64,000 nucleotides of DNA from Nectonema munidae (lineage: Eukaryota; Nematomorpha; Nectonematoida; Nectonematidae): contig JAUIRK010000509.1 in the NCBI GenBank assembly GCA_030549495.1, forward strand, positions 1,052,501 to 1,116,500, written 5' to 3'. The first letter of the stretch is position 1. Each line of letters opens with the position of its first letter. A program made the position numbers and the translations under genes. Positions 56,701 through 64,000 of this stretch are shown here, one piece after another. A model generated the notes under the pieces. That model was given only the letters and a program-made list of their open reading frames with translations. It was not told the DNA's origin and did not search any database.

Positions 56701-59700
56701 CTTTATATAAGATTTGAAAGCAAGAGAAGCAGCTTGGTAGAGATCAGTGTCAGATGAGAGATTTGGAGCAGTGGTTCTAAGCCCTATTTTTCATGGACTC
56801 ATGTTTTCTTGTTTCTTTGAGGGTGGAGTCCAAATGTTCTCATAGCTAATCCGCAAAAAAAAGCTTATTCATTTTCTCAGGAATTATAATAACATAAAAT
56901 GTATGTCTAAAGGTCAAACATCGGAAGCATAGAAAATGAGCATTTTAGGCAAGTGACCGTTCTATATGGTCACTTTTCCAGTTAGGGTGAATCAGAGTGA
57001 TCGGTAGAGACAGGTGAGAGCTGGATCAAGGCGACCGATACGACAGGTTTTACTGTATAATGTTACTTTAATAATAATAATAAAGCAAACGTGGGAATCT
57101 TTGAAATATCTTTAAATGTTTGTCTTTAAAACATTCGATTTAAATATAGTGATCAATTTTTCCAATTTAATCTGAGATTGCCTATATTTATTTTTAAATT
57201 TTATTTTAAAAATAGCCAGTCGATCACACAACATAAATATACTTATCTCTAATCTCTGCGTGACCGGAGATCAGAAAATGTGCTAATAATATGAAAAGGA
57301 TTCCAGTACCATCATTTTAAAGTTAAATATATCTTTTTTAAAAAAATTTATCTTCATCTTTTTCCTTCTTGAACAACTTTCTTTTGATTTTGTCACTGAC
57401 CGATGAGTGAATTTACGTTTACCCTAAATAAAATTTAGGAGTAATATAATATTCTTTTAATTTCAAAATGGTGTAAATTACAGGTAGAAGTAGTATTTTG
57501 AGTTTTCTAAAATAGAATATCATTCGTGGCTTCCACTTTTTTATTTTTTATCTGTGGACCCCTCCTATCAATATTTCTTCATAGAAGCCATGTGGACCCC
57601 GGTTGAAAACCATTGAATACTGTTAAACACTTAATTCTAAAAATTTCATTAATCTATTCCTAGCCTACTATAGACAATAACTTAAGATGGAACAAAAACA
57701 ATTGTTCCAGAAAATTATAAAATGTTTTGTCAGTGAAAATATCTTGGGCTCAATGATTCGTTTTCACCCATTCAATGAACTCGCGTGCTGTCTTTCATTA
57801 TATCCACATGAAGCGACATAATACCTTTGCACAAGACAAATACTACCGCAAATTACGCTTTAACATGTAGAAAATTACGAGAACATGAAAATTATTGAAG
57901 ATTTAGTAAAATGATCGCACATTGGAATGGCCAAGAATAATATTTGCATAAATGATTCACAATGAATTTGGAATCGATAAAAGGTTAATACTGCCCCGAT
58001 CTAATGAAGGCGTGGAAAATACTCGTGCGTAGACTTAAATAAGCTGAGTGCTCTCTTTTTTTGAAAAAATAAACATGTGTGTTGGCATAAAGGAGGAAAT
58101 GAATGTGAAGTAGTTAGAGTAAAACTCTGAATTACTTTGACCTTTATCCTAAATTATAAAAAAAATAAATATCGGTGAAATGACATTATAAACTTGATTT
58201 TAGGAAATTGCAAAACTACAAATATTTAAAACTTCGATGTCTCGACAGGAGAGTAGCAATCTCATGAAACATCAATAGAAATGAATTATTGCATTAAAAA
58301 CTATAGCTAATACGAGATTAATACCTGGAGAAAGATCAAAAAAATTGCGCAGTTTCAATTCATTCAATAAGTGCGGAAACTTTCTTTTCAGTTCCAATCC
58401 AGGATCATCTTTAGGAGTGAAGTGACCGCGTTGTTGATACCTAAATTGGAGATTCTTTGGGTTTCCTAACTTGCCCGAAGACTTGAAATGCAAACGCAGC
58501 AACTCGGAAATCGTTGATGCGTCGATGTCGACGTTCTGCATGAAGCTGGAAGAAGAAAAGAGGGAGCGCATTGCAAAGAGCGTCGCCTCTCTCACTTCGT
58601 TGCAGTTGAGTGGAAGCTCGTCAGAGATAAACTGAGAAAATGCGGCATCAAAGAAGTCGTCATTTGGAAACTCTTCTTCTCTCTGAAGAGAGAGGACGTT
58701 GGAGAGTAAAAAGTTCAAAAGATTCATTAAAAACTCGTGATACACTTTGGAAACCAACACTTGATCAAGGAAGCCTGTGGGCAAACGAATTTTAGGTATT
58801 ACGAAATATTCATCAATTTGGATAAAGTCAAAAATGACTTGAAATTGGAGTGGAATGATCAAATTACACATGGCGTCTAAGCAATTATTTTATCGTTTAA
58901 GTCATCCATAGGATTTACACATAAAATTTAGGAGTGGTTTTAGACTTTATTATCTAATGCTTTGCTTATAACCGCTAACAGACAAAATGCCGATGGATAT
59001 AATGTCCACGGAACGAACATAATATCGACAGTCATGATGTCAAAAGAGAGAAATATCCTCTTATAACGGATATTTTCCTCATATATTTGTTAAAAAATAT
59101 ATAAAATATTATGGCAAAAAATTACAAAATTTGAAGTTGGATAGGAATAAATATATAAAGAAAAATTTTCAAAAAAAACACAATACTTGAAAACAATTTT
59201 TATTGCGATTTGCTAATTAAATTGACAAGTTTGCTTAAAAGTTTGGATTTTTAAATCAATGAATTCTAAGATACAGATTTCACTAGTGAAATACAGTCGA
59301 ACATGTCTCAGCGAACACCTGCTTCTAACGGCCACTAAAATAACCCCCGGAGAAAATTACTACAGAATGCACCCTTTGAATAGCGGCCACCTGCCAAACG
59401 CGACCAGCGTCCACTCCTTGAAGCGAATAAAGGCCAAGCTGGCACAAGGTTTTGCAAAGAATATCAGTACTGTACTTCAGTACTGTACTTCATACTATAT
59501 GTACGTACACACATAAGGATGTTACTTTTTGCTCCATCACACACAACATATGTTGTGTACTTCAAACAATGACAAATATGCATTAGTAGTGAGTTGTAAA
59601 TGAAAAGATTTTTAGCAAAAAAAGACTTTTTTATCCGTGTGTAATGTGAGTAAGACACGAATGATAAAAACGTTCAAGATTTACGCACTTCTCTCTGGTT

Positions 59701-62700
59701 ACCAGTAAGCCAAAAACGAAATGCCAAACAGACAAAGATCTTTGATTATTTTAAAAAACGATAATGTAAGCGTTTTTCATGATAATTTTCATTACTTTTA
59801 TAACGAAGAATACATAAAAGTTCTTTTGATTCTATATGTTTAAATTTTCTATTATCATCATCTATTATTTGTCATTGTAGTTTAGTTTTTGAAAGGCATT
59901 GCTTCTTCTATCTTAATTAATTTTTTAATTTTTTCGCTGTGCGTGCACTAAATGCAATTGACTTGTTTATATATACTATCACTTAATGTTTTTGAGAACA
60001 AGATATAAAATGAGGAAATCTGTGAATAACGACCACCTGTCAATAGCGGCCACAATTGTAGTCTCCCTTGAGTGGCCGCTATTGACGAGTTTGCCTGTAT
60101 ATACAAAAATACAAAAAAATATGGAGAATTTCTGTTCCTTTTATTTTTATATAAATTTCATATCTTTATTTAACACAATTTTATTTAAATGGAGAAGAGC
60201 GCATAGACTGATTTGGAGGCGAAACTTCATTTGAATCCATACATTCTCAAAATCATTCAAAAGTGAGCAAACTTTTTACATATAGCAAATTTGAACTATT
60301 GCTAGCTCCTTTAATCTAGCATAGCTTTTAAAATTATTGAAACTTACTTTTTTAGAACGTCGTCAAAATTAGGAGGGCAAAACTAAACCTAAATCTTATC
60401 AATTGCACGCTCTTCGCATTAAAAACAATTCCTTAATTTTTTCAATTTTCAAAACATGATATTTAATAAAAAAAAAACTAAATCTAACCTGCCCTTTTTA
60501 ATTAAATTTTTTTTGTTTCCTAAATTGCATCCAAAGTGAAGAATAATCTTCCATATCTGGACATATGGTGATGCTAGTCACGATGGGAAATCGAACCCAG
60601 ACCATCTGGATCAATACCCTACGCTCCTACCACTAGGCCATTTGCAGAAAAGAAAATTAGTTTTAATAAGTTTAATTTAGTTTTATATACTATACAACGA
60701 AAAAGGTGGAGAGATGGGCTGAAGGAGCGACAGCGACTAGAGGAGCTTGGACTCAGCGAAGACGCCGCAATGGACAGAGAGAAGTTGAGTCAGCGGATCT
60801 CAACCACCGACTTGGGGATAAGGTGTAAGGCAAAGAAGAAGACAATAAAATCTAGCACATATTAATACAATAGAAATTTTTTAGGCTCTTCAGAAAATTC
60901 GATATTTTAGCAATCAAAATCTATAAAATATGTTTTCTTATTTGCCCATCATTCATATTGTTAATATAATATTGGATTTTAGAATTGATAAGCATAAAAA
61001 ATAGGAGTAAAATATTTTAAGCTTAAGGAGATACAAAACAACAAAAAAATACTGTCCCCCTCCTTTTACAATAATAACTTTGGAAATAATATATTTGCCA
61101 CATATTTTATATCATGCAAAGTGAAAAAAATGTGCGCACTTTGTTCTATTTACAACTAACTAGTTTCAGAGTTGTTAAATATACTTTACATTTGTCTTAA
61201 CGGTAATCTTTTACTTTACGGTTCTGTCAATTAAAAAAATTTTTCTTGCAATTATTGGCTATCATGATGTCAATCAAATAAAAGTTATTAACAGAAAAAA
61301 ACACGAGTGAAAACCTGTGTGCTACTATTCACGCGTATATTGTAAATATGATTTAAAAATTATTCTCCAGGCGTTCTTATCATTTCTCTTTAGTATTCAC
61401 ATAATGAGGCACACAAAGAAATATACACATCCAATATTAGCGGAAACCCACGCAAAAAATACAATCAAAGACAGCTATATAGGAAAAAAAGCAACCAAGC
61501 GTCAGTACATTCCTACTTATCTTCACATTTGAATGTCGGGATTTTATTTAAATATTCTATCCGAATTATAGAAGGTCCGACTTACGATATTCAACTAGTA
61601 AAAGTGATTAAAGTATCATTTAATTTTAATTTTAAAGCGTTCAGTCCAAATTTTAAGGGATAAGCAGAGTTAAAAAATATAAAATTGATTGAGTAAACAA
61701 ACAAAAAAGTTATAATAAAGCCGTACTTATTCAATATAATAGGAAATAAAATAAAGGGTCTACAAAAAAAATTCAGTTCGAAAAAGATCCATAAGAGAAC
61801 GGTTGAGAATGGACTAGGCCAATGGATATTTCCAATATGGACTCGAAGTATTCAGCCCTCCTCCTCCCTTTCTTGATCTTTCTTCGAAGAATACATAGTA
61901 TAATCGACACTTATTAATTTGTGAAAATCAATTTTCTTTTTAGTTAACGTATATATTTTTATCAAAATGTGTTCAAAAGATGGTTAATTTCATTTATGGT
62001 GATTATACAGTGGTTTAAGCATAAACCAAATATGAATTTAGAGTATAAATGGCGGTTCGAAGCATTTTTGATAAAAAAAAATATATAAAAAAGCTCAATT
62101 ATGATGCATTTTGGACGCACTTAAAAAAAATTGAAAGGATCTTCTACTCAATGCCACTTAAAAAGCGCGCGTTAAATACGAATTTCGGCATTGTTCTGAA
62201 ATAAAATTGCTAAAAATAGTACACTTTTTCCCTCAAGATTGTTACGCCTAACTTCGAAACCACAACGTCACTGTCCGATCCCATGAAAATACTCTAAGCT
62301 TACTTTAGTACCTTCACATTTACACCTTGATAAACTATTGAAATTCAAATTAAAAAATATTAATGAAAAATTAAAATAACTGCATTTCAAATTAGAAAAA
62401 TGAAAGTCAGTGAAAAATAATTATAAATTTTGATTGAAAAAGAACAAAATAATATGAAAATTTTGAATCTCAAATCTTTGTTTAAAAAGAAATTTATGAT
62501 CTCTTCTGTTTTTTACTGCTTATTTAATTGTCAATTTGATCACAATTTTTGGTTCCATTTTACACTTGCACCATCTTACACTTGAATCACGTCACACTTG
62601 TTCAGTAATTTTAAATAGATTTTCAATATTTTTCATTTGAATTCATTTAAATTCAGGTTTCAAAGTTGACATCCGATTAATTTAAAAGTGTAGTTCCCAA

Positions 62701-63034
62701 TCATGTCAAATATTTGAATCACCCTAAATATAAAGAAAGTGGTAAAATTTAATAAAACCTAAAGAAGGCAGAGTGAAGGCTTCATTGAAAAATTTCTGAA
62801 TGTTTAGGAATTGGCCAAATGCGTTCAAAAATTCCAAAACCACGAGCATATCTCCAATCAGTTCGGAAGGCGAATTCAGCCCTAACTCGGTGAATTCCGG
62901 CAGGACTTTCAAGTCATCGCATAGCAAATCTTCTCGCGGCTGACACCAACTCCGAATCGCTTCTTCCCGTTTCTTTTGTTCTTCCTTTTTGCGAAGACGC
63001 TCCTTCAAAAAGTATAATAGCGAAATCAATCTTC
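44511..63034 (-). CDS. Acf1: Acf1/BAZ1A-like chromatin-remodelling subunit (13 exons, N-terminus off window)
   Basis: The non-catalytic large subunit that partners ISWI ATPase in ACF/CHRAC complexes, which assemble and space nucleosomes. Coding exons in transcript order: 62759-63034, 58325-58774, 55869-56021, 55709-55812, 54888-54935, 54412-54827, 50259-50632, 49447-49739, 48296-48403, 47968-48232, 46427-46528, 46064-46368 and 44511-44756. From exon 2 on, the phases are consistent (954 residues plus stop). Domains in order: DDT, WHIM/WSD segments with LGRDRAYRRYW, PHD1, PHD2, an acidic/basic linker and a bromodomain ending nearly at the C-terminus. Two PHD fingers fit insect Acf1; vertebrate BAZ1A has one. 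The WAC domain expected at the N-terminus is not in the window. All introns are GT-AG except intron 8, which needs a GC donor. Confidence 0.92.
45415..45965 (+). pseudogene. Tigger/pogo-type transposase fragment in Acf1 intron 12
   Basis: The plus strand reads MSTILPLNQGIINTFKNHYK and RFAQMN, the DDE-domain words (QPMDQGVIATFK-type) of Tigger/jerky transposases. It continues after a stop with STTAYKSALLPAKEDDDGDE, then a Glu-rich block near 45740. The usual Asp in MDQG is Asn here. Only the C-terminal third is present. Confidence 0.65.
46064..46368 (-). CDS. Acf1: Acf1-like exon 12 (acidic/basic linker, bromodomain start)
   Basis: The acceptor is TCTCATTTTCAG. An acidic run (YEDDDDNEDEEYVDE) is followed by a Gly/Arg/Lys-rich run (GRTGRRGRGSRGGGKCG), then the bromodomain first helix HTDSWPFKKPVSKKK. 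The donor GTAGCT, phase 0, splits the bromodomain. Confidence 0.92.
46427..46528 (-). CDS. Acf1: Acf1-like exon 11
   Basis: The acceptor is ATTTTGCATAG. A basic linker (SKEVSRYGRRIQYSNGRGLI) ends at a consensus donor, GTAAGC, phase 1. Confidence 0.82.
46604..46750 (-). repeat. tRNA-derived SINE, family 1, in Acf1 intron 10
   Basis: The reverse complement has GTAAGGCTGGTTAGATACTG (A-box region) and GGTTCGATCCCGC (B box). The tail ends GGTACCTTTACCTTA, shared with the copy at 55525-55625. Confidence 0.8.
47968..48232 (-). CDS. Acf1: Acf1-like exon 10 (PHD2)
   Basis: The acceptor is CCATTTGCAG. Cys4-His-Cys3 ligands are seen: CSTC, CHTC, FHKEC and WMCRIC. About 40 mostly acidic/polar residues are inserted between FHKEC and WMCRIC, much longer than in a usual PHD finger. 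The donor is GTATCG, phase 1. Confidence 0.87.
48296..48403 (-). CDS. Acf1: Acf1-like exon 9 (PHD1, end)
   Basis: The acceptor is CTTTTATTTTAG. KVPSSPWKCHSC supplies the last two zinc ligands of PHD1. A Ser/Thr-rich linker follows. The chosen donor GTATTT keeps phase 0; a stronger-looking GTAAGA upstream would shift the frame. Confidence 0.82.
49447..49739 (-). CDS. Acf1: Acf1-like exon 8 (PHD1, first part)
   Basis: The acceptor is TTTTGTTGCAG. A region like BAZ1A WRESLLSSASLSQVFLHLST (here TWNSQLHKSTSLSQISFLAQ) leads into CQSCSKRTHSQKLVMCEKCD and YHTFCAKPFLK. It joins the next exon only if the intron starts with GC (GCAAGT). Confidence 0.9.
50259..50632 (-). CDS. Acf1: Acf1-like exon 7 (helical linker)
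   Basis: The acceptor GACAG at 50633-50634 keeps the frame; the two earlier AG pairs would not. A charged helical segment (LLLENIKSLENS, SSEKTLSKIKEND) ends SLKHSLYLISACIPVKYIHD. The donor is GTAGCT, phase 1. The intron before it is about 3.8 kb and full of repeats. Confidence 0.8.
50940..51470. repeat. TG-rich low-complexity region in an Acf1 intron
   Basis: Imperfect TGTG/TGAG repeats with a pure TG run at about 51208-51223. Long open frames here on the minus strand (His-Thr repeats) are artefacts of the repeat. Confidence 0.9.
51911..51918. repeat. Target-site duplication, left, of the 467-bp hAT derivative
   Basis: CTATAGAG, identical to 52386-52393. Confidence 0.92.
51919..52385. mobile_element. 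467-bp internally deleted hAT derivative (MITE)
   Basis: It starts CAGTGGTTCCCAACC and ends GGTTGGGAACCACTG, with a perfect 8-bp flanking duplication. Its left part matches 38426-38606 and its right part matches about 41365-41619, joined at about 52100. It therefore arose from the 3.2-kb hAT family by internal deletion. It sits in the intron between Acf1-like exons 6 and 7. Confidence 0.95.
52386..52393. repeat. Target-site duplication, right, of the 467-bp hAT derivative
   Basis: CTATAGAG, partner of 51911-51918. Confidence 0.92.
53010..53130. repeat. Imperfect inverted repeat, Tigger-like words
   Basis: GTTGGTGTCGTAGCTTGTAAACGA (about 53014-53037) is nearly the reverse complement of TCGTTTACAACTTACGACACTAAC (about 53095-53118). 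CCATCCCTCACTATATCG resembles pogo/Tigger termini. It may be a shrunken MITE. Confidence 0.5.
53195..53420. other. GC-rich block in Acf1 intron, unexplained
   Basis: Contains words such as GCGCGGGGCGGACGTGAGTTG and GGGGGGCGGCGCGTACGGG, far above the local G+C. It precedes a hAT N-terminal relic (53648) and may be the 5' region of that transposon. Confidence 0.4.
53648..53960 (+). pseudogene. hAT transposase N-terminus with BED zinc finger
   Basis: The plus strand reads MATLKSQQVSSHLKSGSYKI then, in shifted frames, DLDFVVCKVCFKAFAYCGRK and TGTSITKTLNWH, the BED-finger pattern (FVVCxxC ... TGTSxLxxH) at the start of hAT transposases. A stop lies in the first part (about 53738). The rest of the transposase is absent. 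Confidence 0.68.
54412..54827 (-). CDS. Acf1: Acf1-like exon 6 (WSD motif)
   Basis: The acceptor is TTATTTTTCAG. It encodes LALGRDRAYRRYWHTSSLPS then KPKWFYIHPKEVFYKLINSL and NSRGVREKQL, the conserved WSTF/ACF1 (WSD) motif pair thought to contact nucleosomal DNA in this protein family. The donor is GTGTGT, phase 2. Confidence 0.92.
54888..54935 (-). CDS. Acf1: Acf1-like exon 5 (48-bp exon)
   Basis: Sixteen codons (GQMSEKVERFYCRIFD) between the acceptor GAATTTCAG and the donor GTAATC. It aligns to the helix before LGRDR in BAZ1A. The following intron is only 60 bases. Confidence 0.7.
55525..55625 (+). repeat. tRNA-derived SINE, family 1, in Acf1 intron 4/5 region
   Basis: GTTGATTAGATAGCGGGTTC and GGGTTCGATCCCGCATCA form the tRNA-like head. 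The tail GAAAACACACCATGGTACC with CTTTACCTTTA repeats matches the copy at 46604-46750. Confidence 0.8.
55709..55812 (-). CDS. Acf1: Acf1-like exon 4
   Basis: The acceptor is CTTTTCAAG. It is a charged linker (DDNNLGNYKQSGDERLYF) with a strong donor, GTAAGTAT, phase 0. Confidence 0.8.
55869..56021 (-). CDS. Acf1: Acf1-like exon 3 (WHIM continuation)
   Basis: The acceptor is TCGTTTTTAG. It encodes EKKCCILVTLINQVLTFVKL then REFIEK, matching GEKMKILHALCGKLLTLVST of BAZ1A in spacing. The donor is GTTGCC, phase 1. Confidence 0.85.
56769..57615 (+). mobile_element. Non-autonomous hAT-like element, copy 2
   Basis: The left terminus is CAGTGGTTCTAAGCC and the right terminus is the reverse of CAATGGTTTTCAACC. 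It matches 7005-7963 in opposite orientation, without the foldback insertion. No convincing target duplication is present. It lies in the intron between Acf1-like exons 2 and 3. Confidence 0.72.
58325..58774 (-). CDS. Acf1: Acf1-like exon 2 (DDT end, WHIM region)
   Basis: The acceptor TTTGCCCACAG completes a GGC codon with exon 1. It finishes the DDT helices (YHEFLMNLLNFLLSNVLSL), then ISELLRLHFKSSGKL, FRYQQRGHFTPKDDPGLEL and FFDLSPG, as in the BAZ1A region after DDT. The donor is GTATTA, phase 1. Confidence 0.9.
59294..60097. mobile_element. pogo/Tigger-like non-autonomous element, about 0.8 kb
   Basis: The left end TA-CAGTCGAACATGTCTC and the right end GAGTTTGCCTG-TA form inverted termini flanked by TA. 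Subterminal AGCGGCCAC words are repeated on both sides (59382, 60045, and inverted at about 60072). There is no transposase. It lies in the intron between Acf1-like exons 1 and 2. Confidence 0.65.
60560..60655 (-). repeat. tRNA-derived SINE, family 2, in Acf1 intron 1
   Basis: The reverse complement reads ATGGCCTAGTGGTAGGAGCG (A-box region) and GGTCTGGGTTCGATTTCCC (B-box region). It is the partner of 32134-32222. The cloverleaf is incomplete, so it is not called as a tRNA gene. Confidence 0.72.
62759..63034 (-). CDS. Acf1: Acf1-like exon 1 in window (DDT domain start)
   Basis: It encodes LKERLRKKEEQKKREEAIRS, then PREDLLCDDLKVLPEF and DMLVVLEFLNAFGQFL, the first helices of the DDT domain. 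The donor GTTTTA at 62758 leaves phase 1. The 5' boundary is uncertain: AG pairs at 63035-63036 or 63031-63032 are possible, or the exon may begin further upstream. Confidence 0.8.
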
Positions 63035-64000
63035 CTTTATCGGATTGATTCAGGATTTGGAATAAATCAGTTGCGATTCAGCATGAAAACAAGCGCATAC
63101 TCAAATAAGAACAAAAAAGCGTTCCTCAGCGAGACGTTAAATATTTTTATTACATTCACTTTGCAGTTTCGATGTTTGATAAAAAACGCATGAAATGTGC
63201 TTTCTAACGGTTTTGACTGGCTCAGAGCGGTGCTGTTAGATAATAATCCGCTTTTTCTCAAAATTAGCTACTTTTTCGAATTGTGTTATAATAATTTTAA
63301 TTTTCCAATTATGCTAAATTAATTTGAGAAAATTAAAAGTCTATAAAATTTGATACTTTTTTCAAAAAATAATAATAATTGATAGATTAATCCATTTTAG
63401 TTTCATAAACAGCTTTTGACATTTTAGTGTTTTTCTGATTAGATGGCGTATTTATTTGTTTTTTAAGTGAAACTGACTTTTTTAAATAAGTAGATTTTTG
63501 TTACTTTTGATGTATCTTATCCCGGACTCAGACACTAAAATAGTACGAAAATATTTCTCAAAGTAAATCAAAGTGAGAGTAAACACAACACATTCAATTT
63601 AATTGAAAAAACAGAGCTGATTTTCGGTAAAAAACATAATACATAAGATAGAGGAGTGGGGTCACACAAAAAGAAATCGGTTCAAAGATGCATGTGTTCG
63701 ATGCACACTTGTTGTTGTGCTATATGCTATTTCATTAAATTCGTTCAAAGATATCATGAAATGCACATACTAGGTTATGCACTGATCACAGATACAAAAA
63801 AAGTGTAGCTTATAAACCAAGAGGTCAACAAATAGATATTCTATTCTCACAAACTAAAAGTCGAACGAGGTTGTAAGATTTTGGAGACTGCTGCTTAGAT
63901 TCCTCAGCTTATAATATCTGACTTTTTAGTAGCCATAACGATGGTTGAAGAAAACTGGATGTGAATATGAAGAGTCGTATTCACTTTAATTGAATATGTT
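63035..64000. other. Probable upstream intron of the Acf1-like gene, no exon found
   Basis: No WAC-domain coding sequence is seen on the minus strand here. A 64-codon frame at 63067-63261 has no family resemblance. Confidence 0.45.

Noticed and set aside
60560..60655. Possible tRNA gene with good A and B boxes
   Set aside because: The acceptor stem does not pair convincingly and a diverged second copy exists at 32134-32222, so a SINE is the better explanation.
1..64000. CRISPR arrays, bacterial operons, phage or integron structures
   Set aside because: None seen. Introns, poly(A) signals, SINEs and LINEs show this is a eukaryotic chromosome.

Overview
This is nuclear DNA from an AT-rich invertebrate, most likely an arthropod. 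Genes are split by introns with GT-AG (and one GC-AG) borders, there are poly(A) signals and tRNA-derived SINEs, and most of the window is decayed transposons. The mix of CR1-like and RTE-like LINEs, Buster-type hAT, piggyBac and pogo/Tigger relics, together with an Acf1 homologue carrying two PHD fingers (the arrangement I recall for fly Acf1), suggests an arthropod. A copepod such as a sea louse is a guess, not something the window proves.

Two host genes can be rebuilt exon by exon with consistent splice phases. (1) A plus-strand GATA zinc-finger transcription factor at 26286-33156: five coding exons, 396 residues, a divergent N-finger, a classical C-finger, and a poly(A) signal at 33201. 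(2) A minus-strand Acf1/BAZ1A-like chromatin-remodelling subunit from beyond the right half of the window down to 44511: thirteen coding exons encoding a DDT domain, WHIM/WSD segments, two PHD fingers, an acidic/basic linker and a C-terminal bromodomain, with a poly(A) signal at 44438. Its N-terminal exons (WAC domain expected) were not found and probably lie beyond position 64000.

Layout. 1-1980: no gene, low-complexity A/T tracts. 1985-5160: two head-to-tail copies of one CR1-like LINE (minus). 7005-7963: non-autonomous hAT-like element with a nested foldback. 8045-12040: nested pile of an RTE-like relic (minus), an unnamed transposon ORF family (plus), a LINE (plus) and a MITE. 12600-13560: GC-richer, repeat-poor block, possible regulatory DNA. 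15400-16960: third LINE (plus). 17000-26200: AT-rich intergenic DNA with small terminal-inverted-repeat elements. 26286-33206: GATA gene. 33940-36640: piggyBac relic, then another transposon-like relic. 37511-38100: tandem array with a period near 147 bp. 38426-41619: hAT element with terminal repeats and target duplication. 42590-44056: second hAT type inside another tandem repeat. 44438-63034: Acf1-like gene, whose introns hold a Tigger fragment, SINEs, a 467-bp internally deleted derivative of the 38.4-kb hAT, a BED-finger hAT relic, a second copy of the 7-kb element and a pogo-like MITE. 63035-64000: nothing identified.

The two genes point different ways and have no evident operational link: one is a sequence-specific transcription factor, the other a partner of ISWI ATPase for nucleosome spacing. 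No CRISPR array, rRNA, bona fide tRNA gene or novel multi-gene system was found. The most notable observations are the inferred GC-AG intron inside a PHD finger, a perfect 69-bp inverted repeat in a GATA intron, the hAT parent/derivative pair with target-site duplications, the multi-level transposon nest and the nucleosome-length tandem array.
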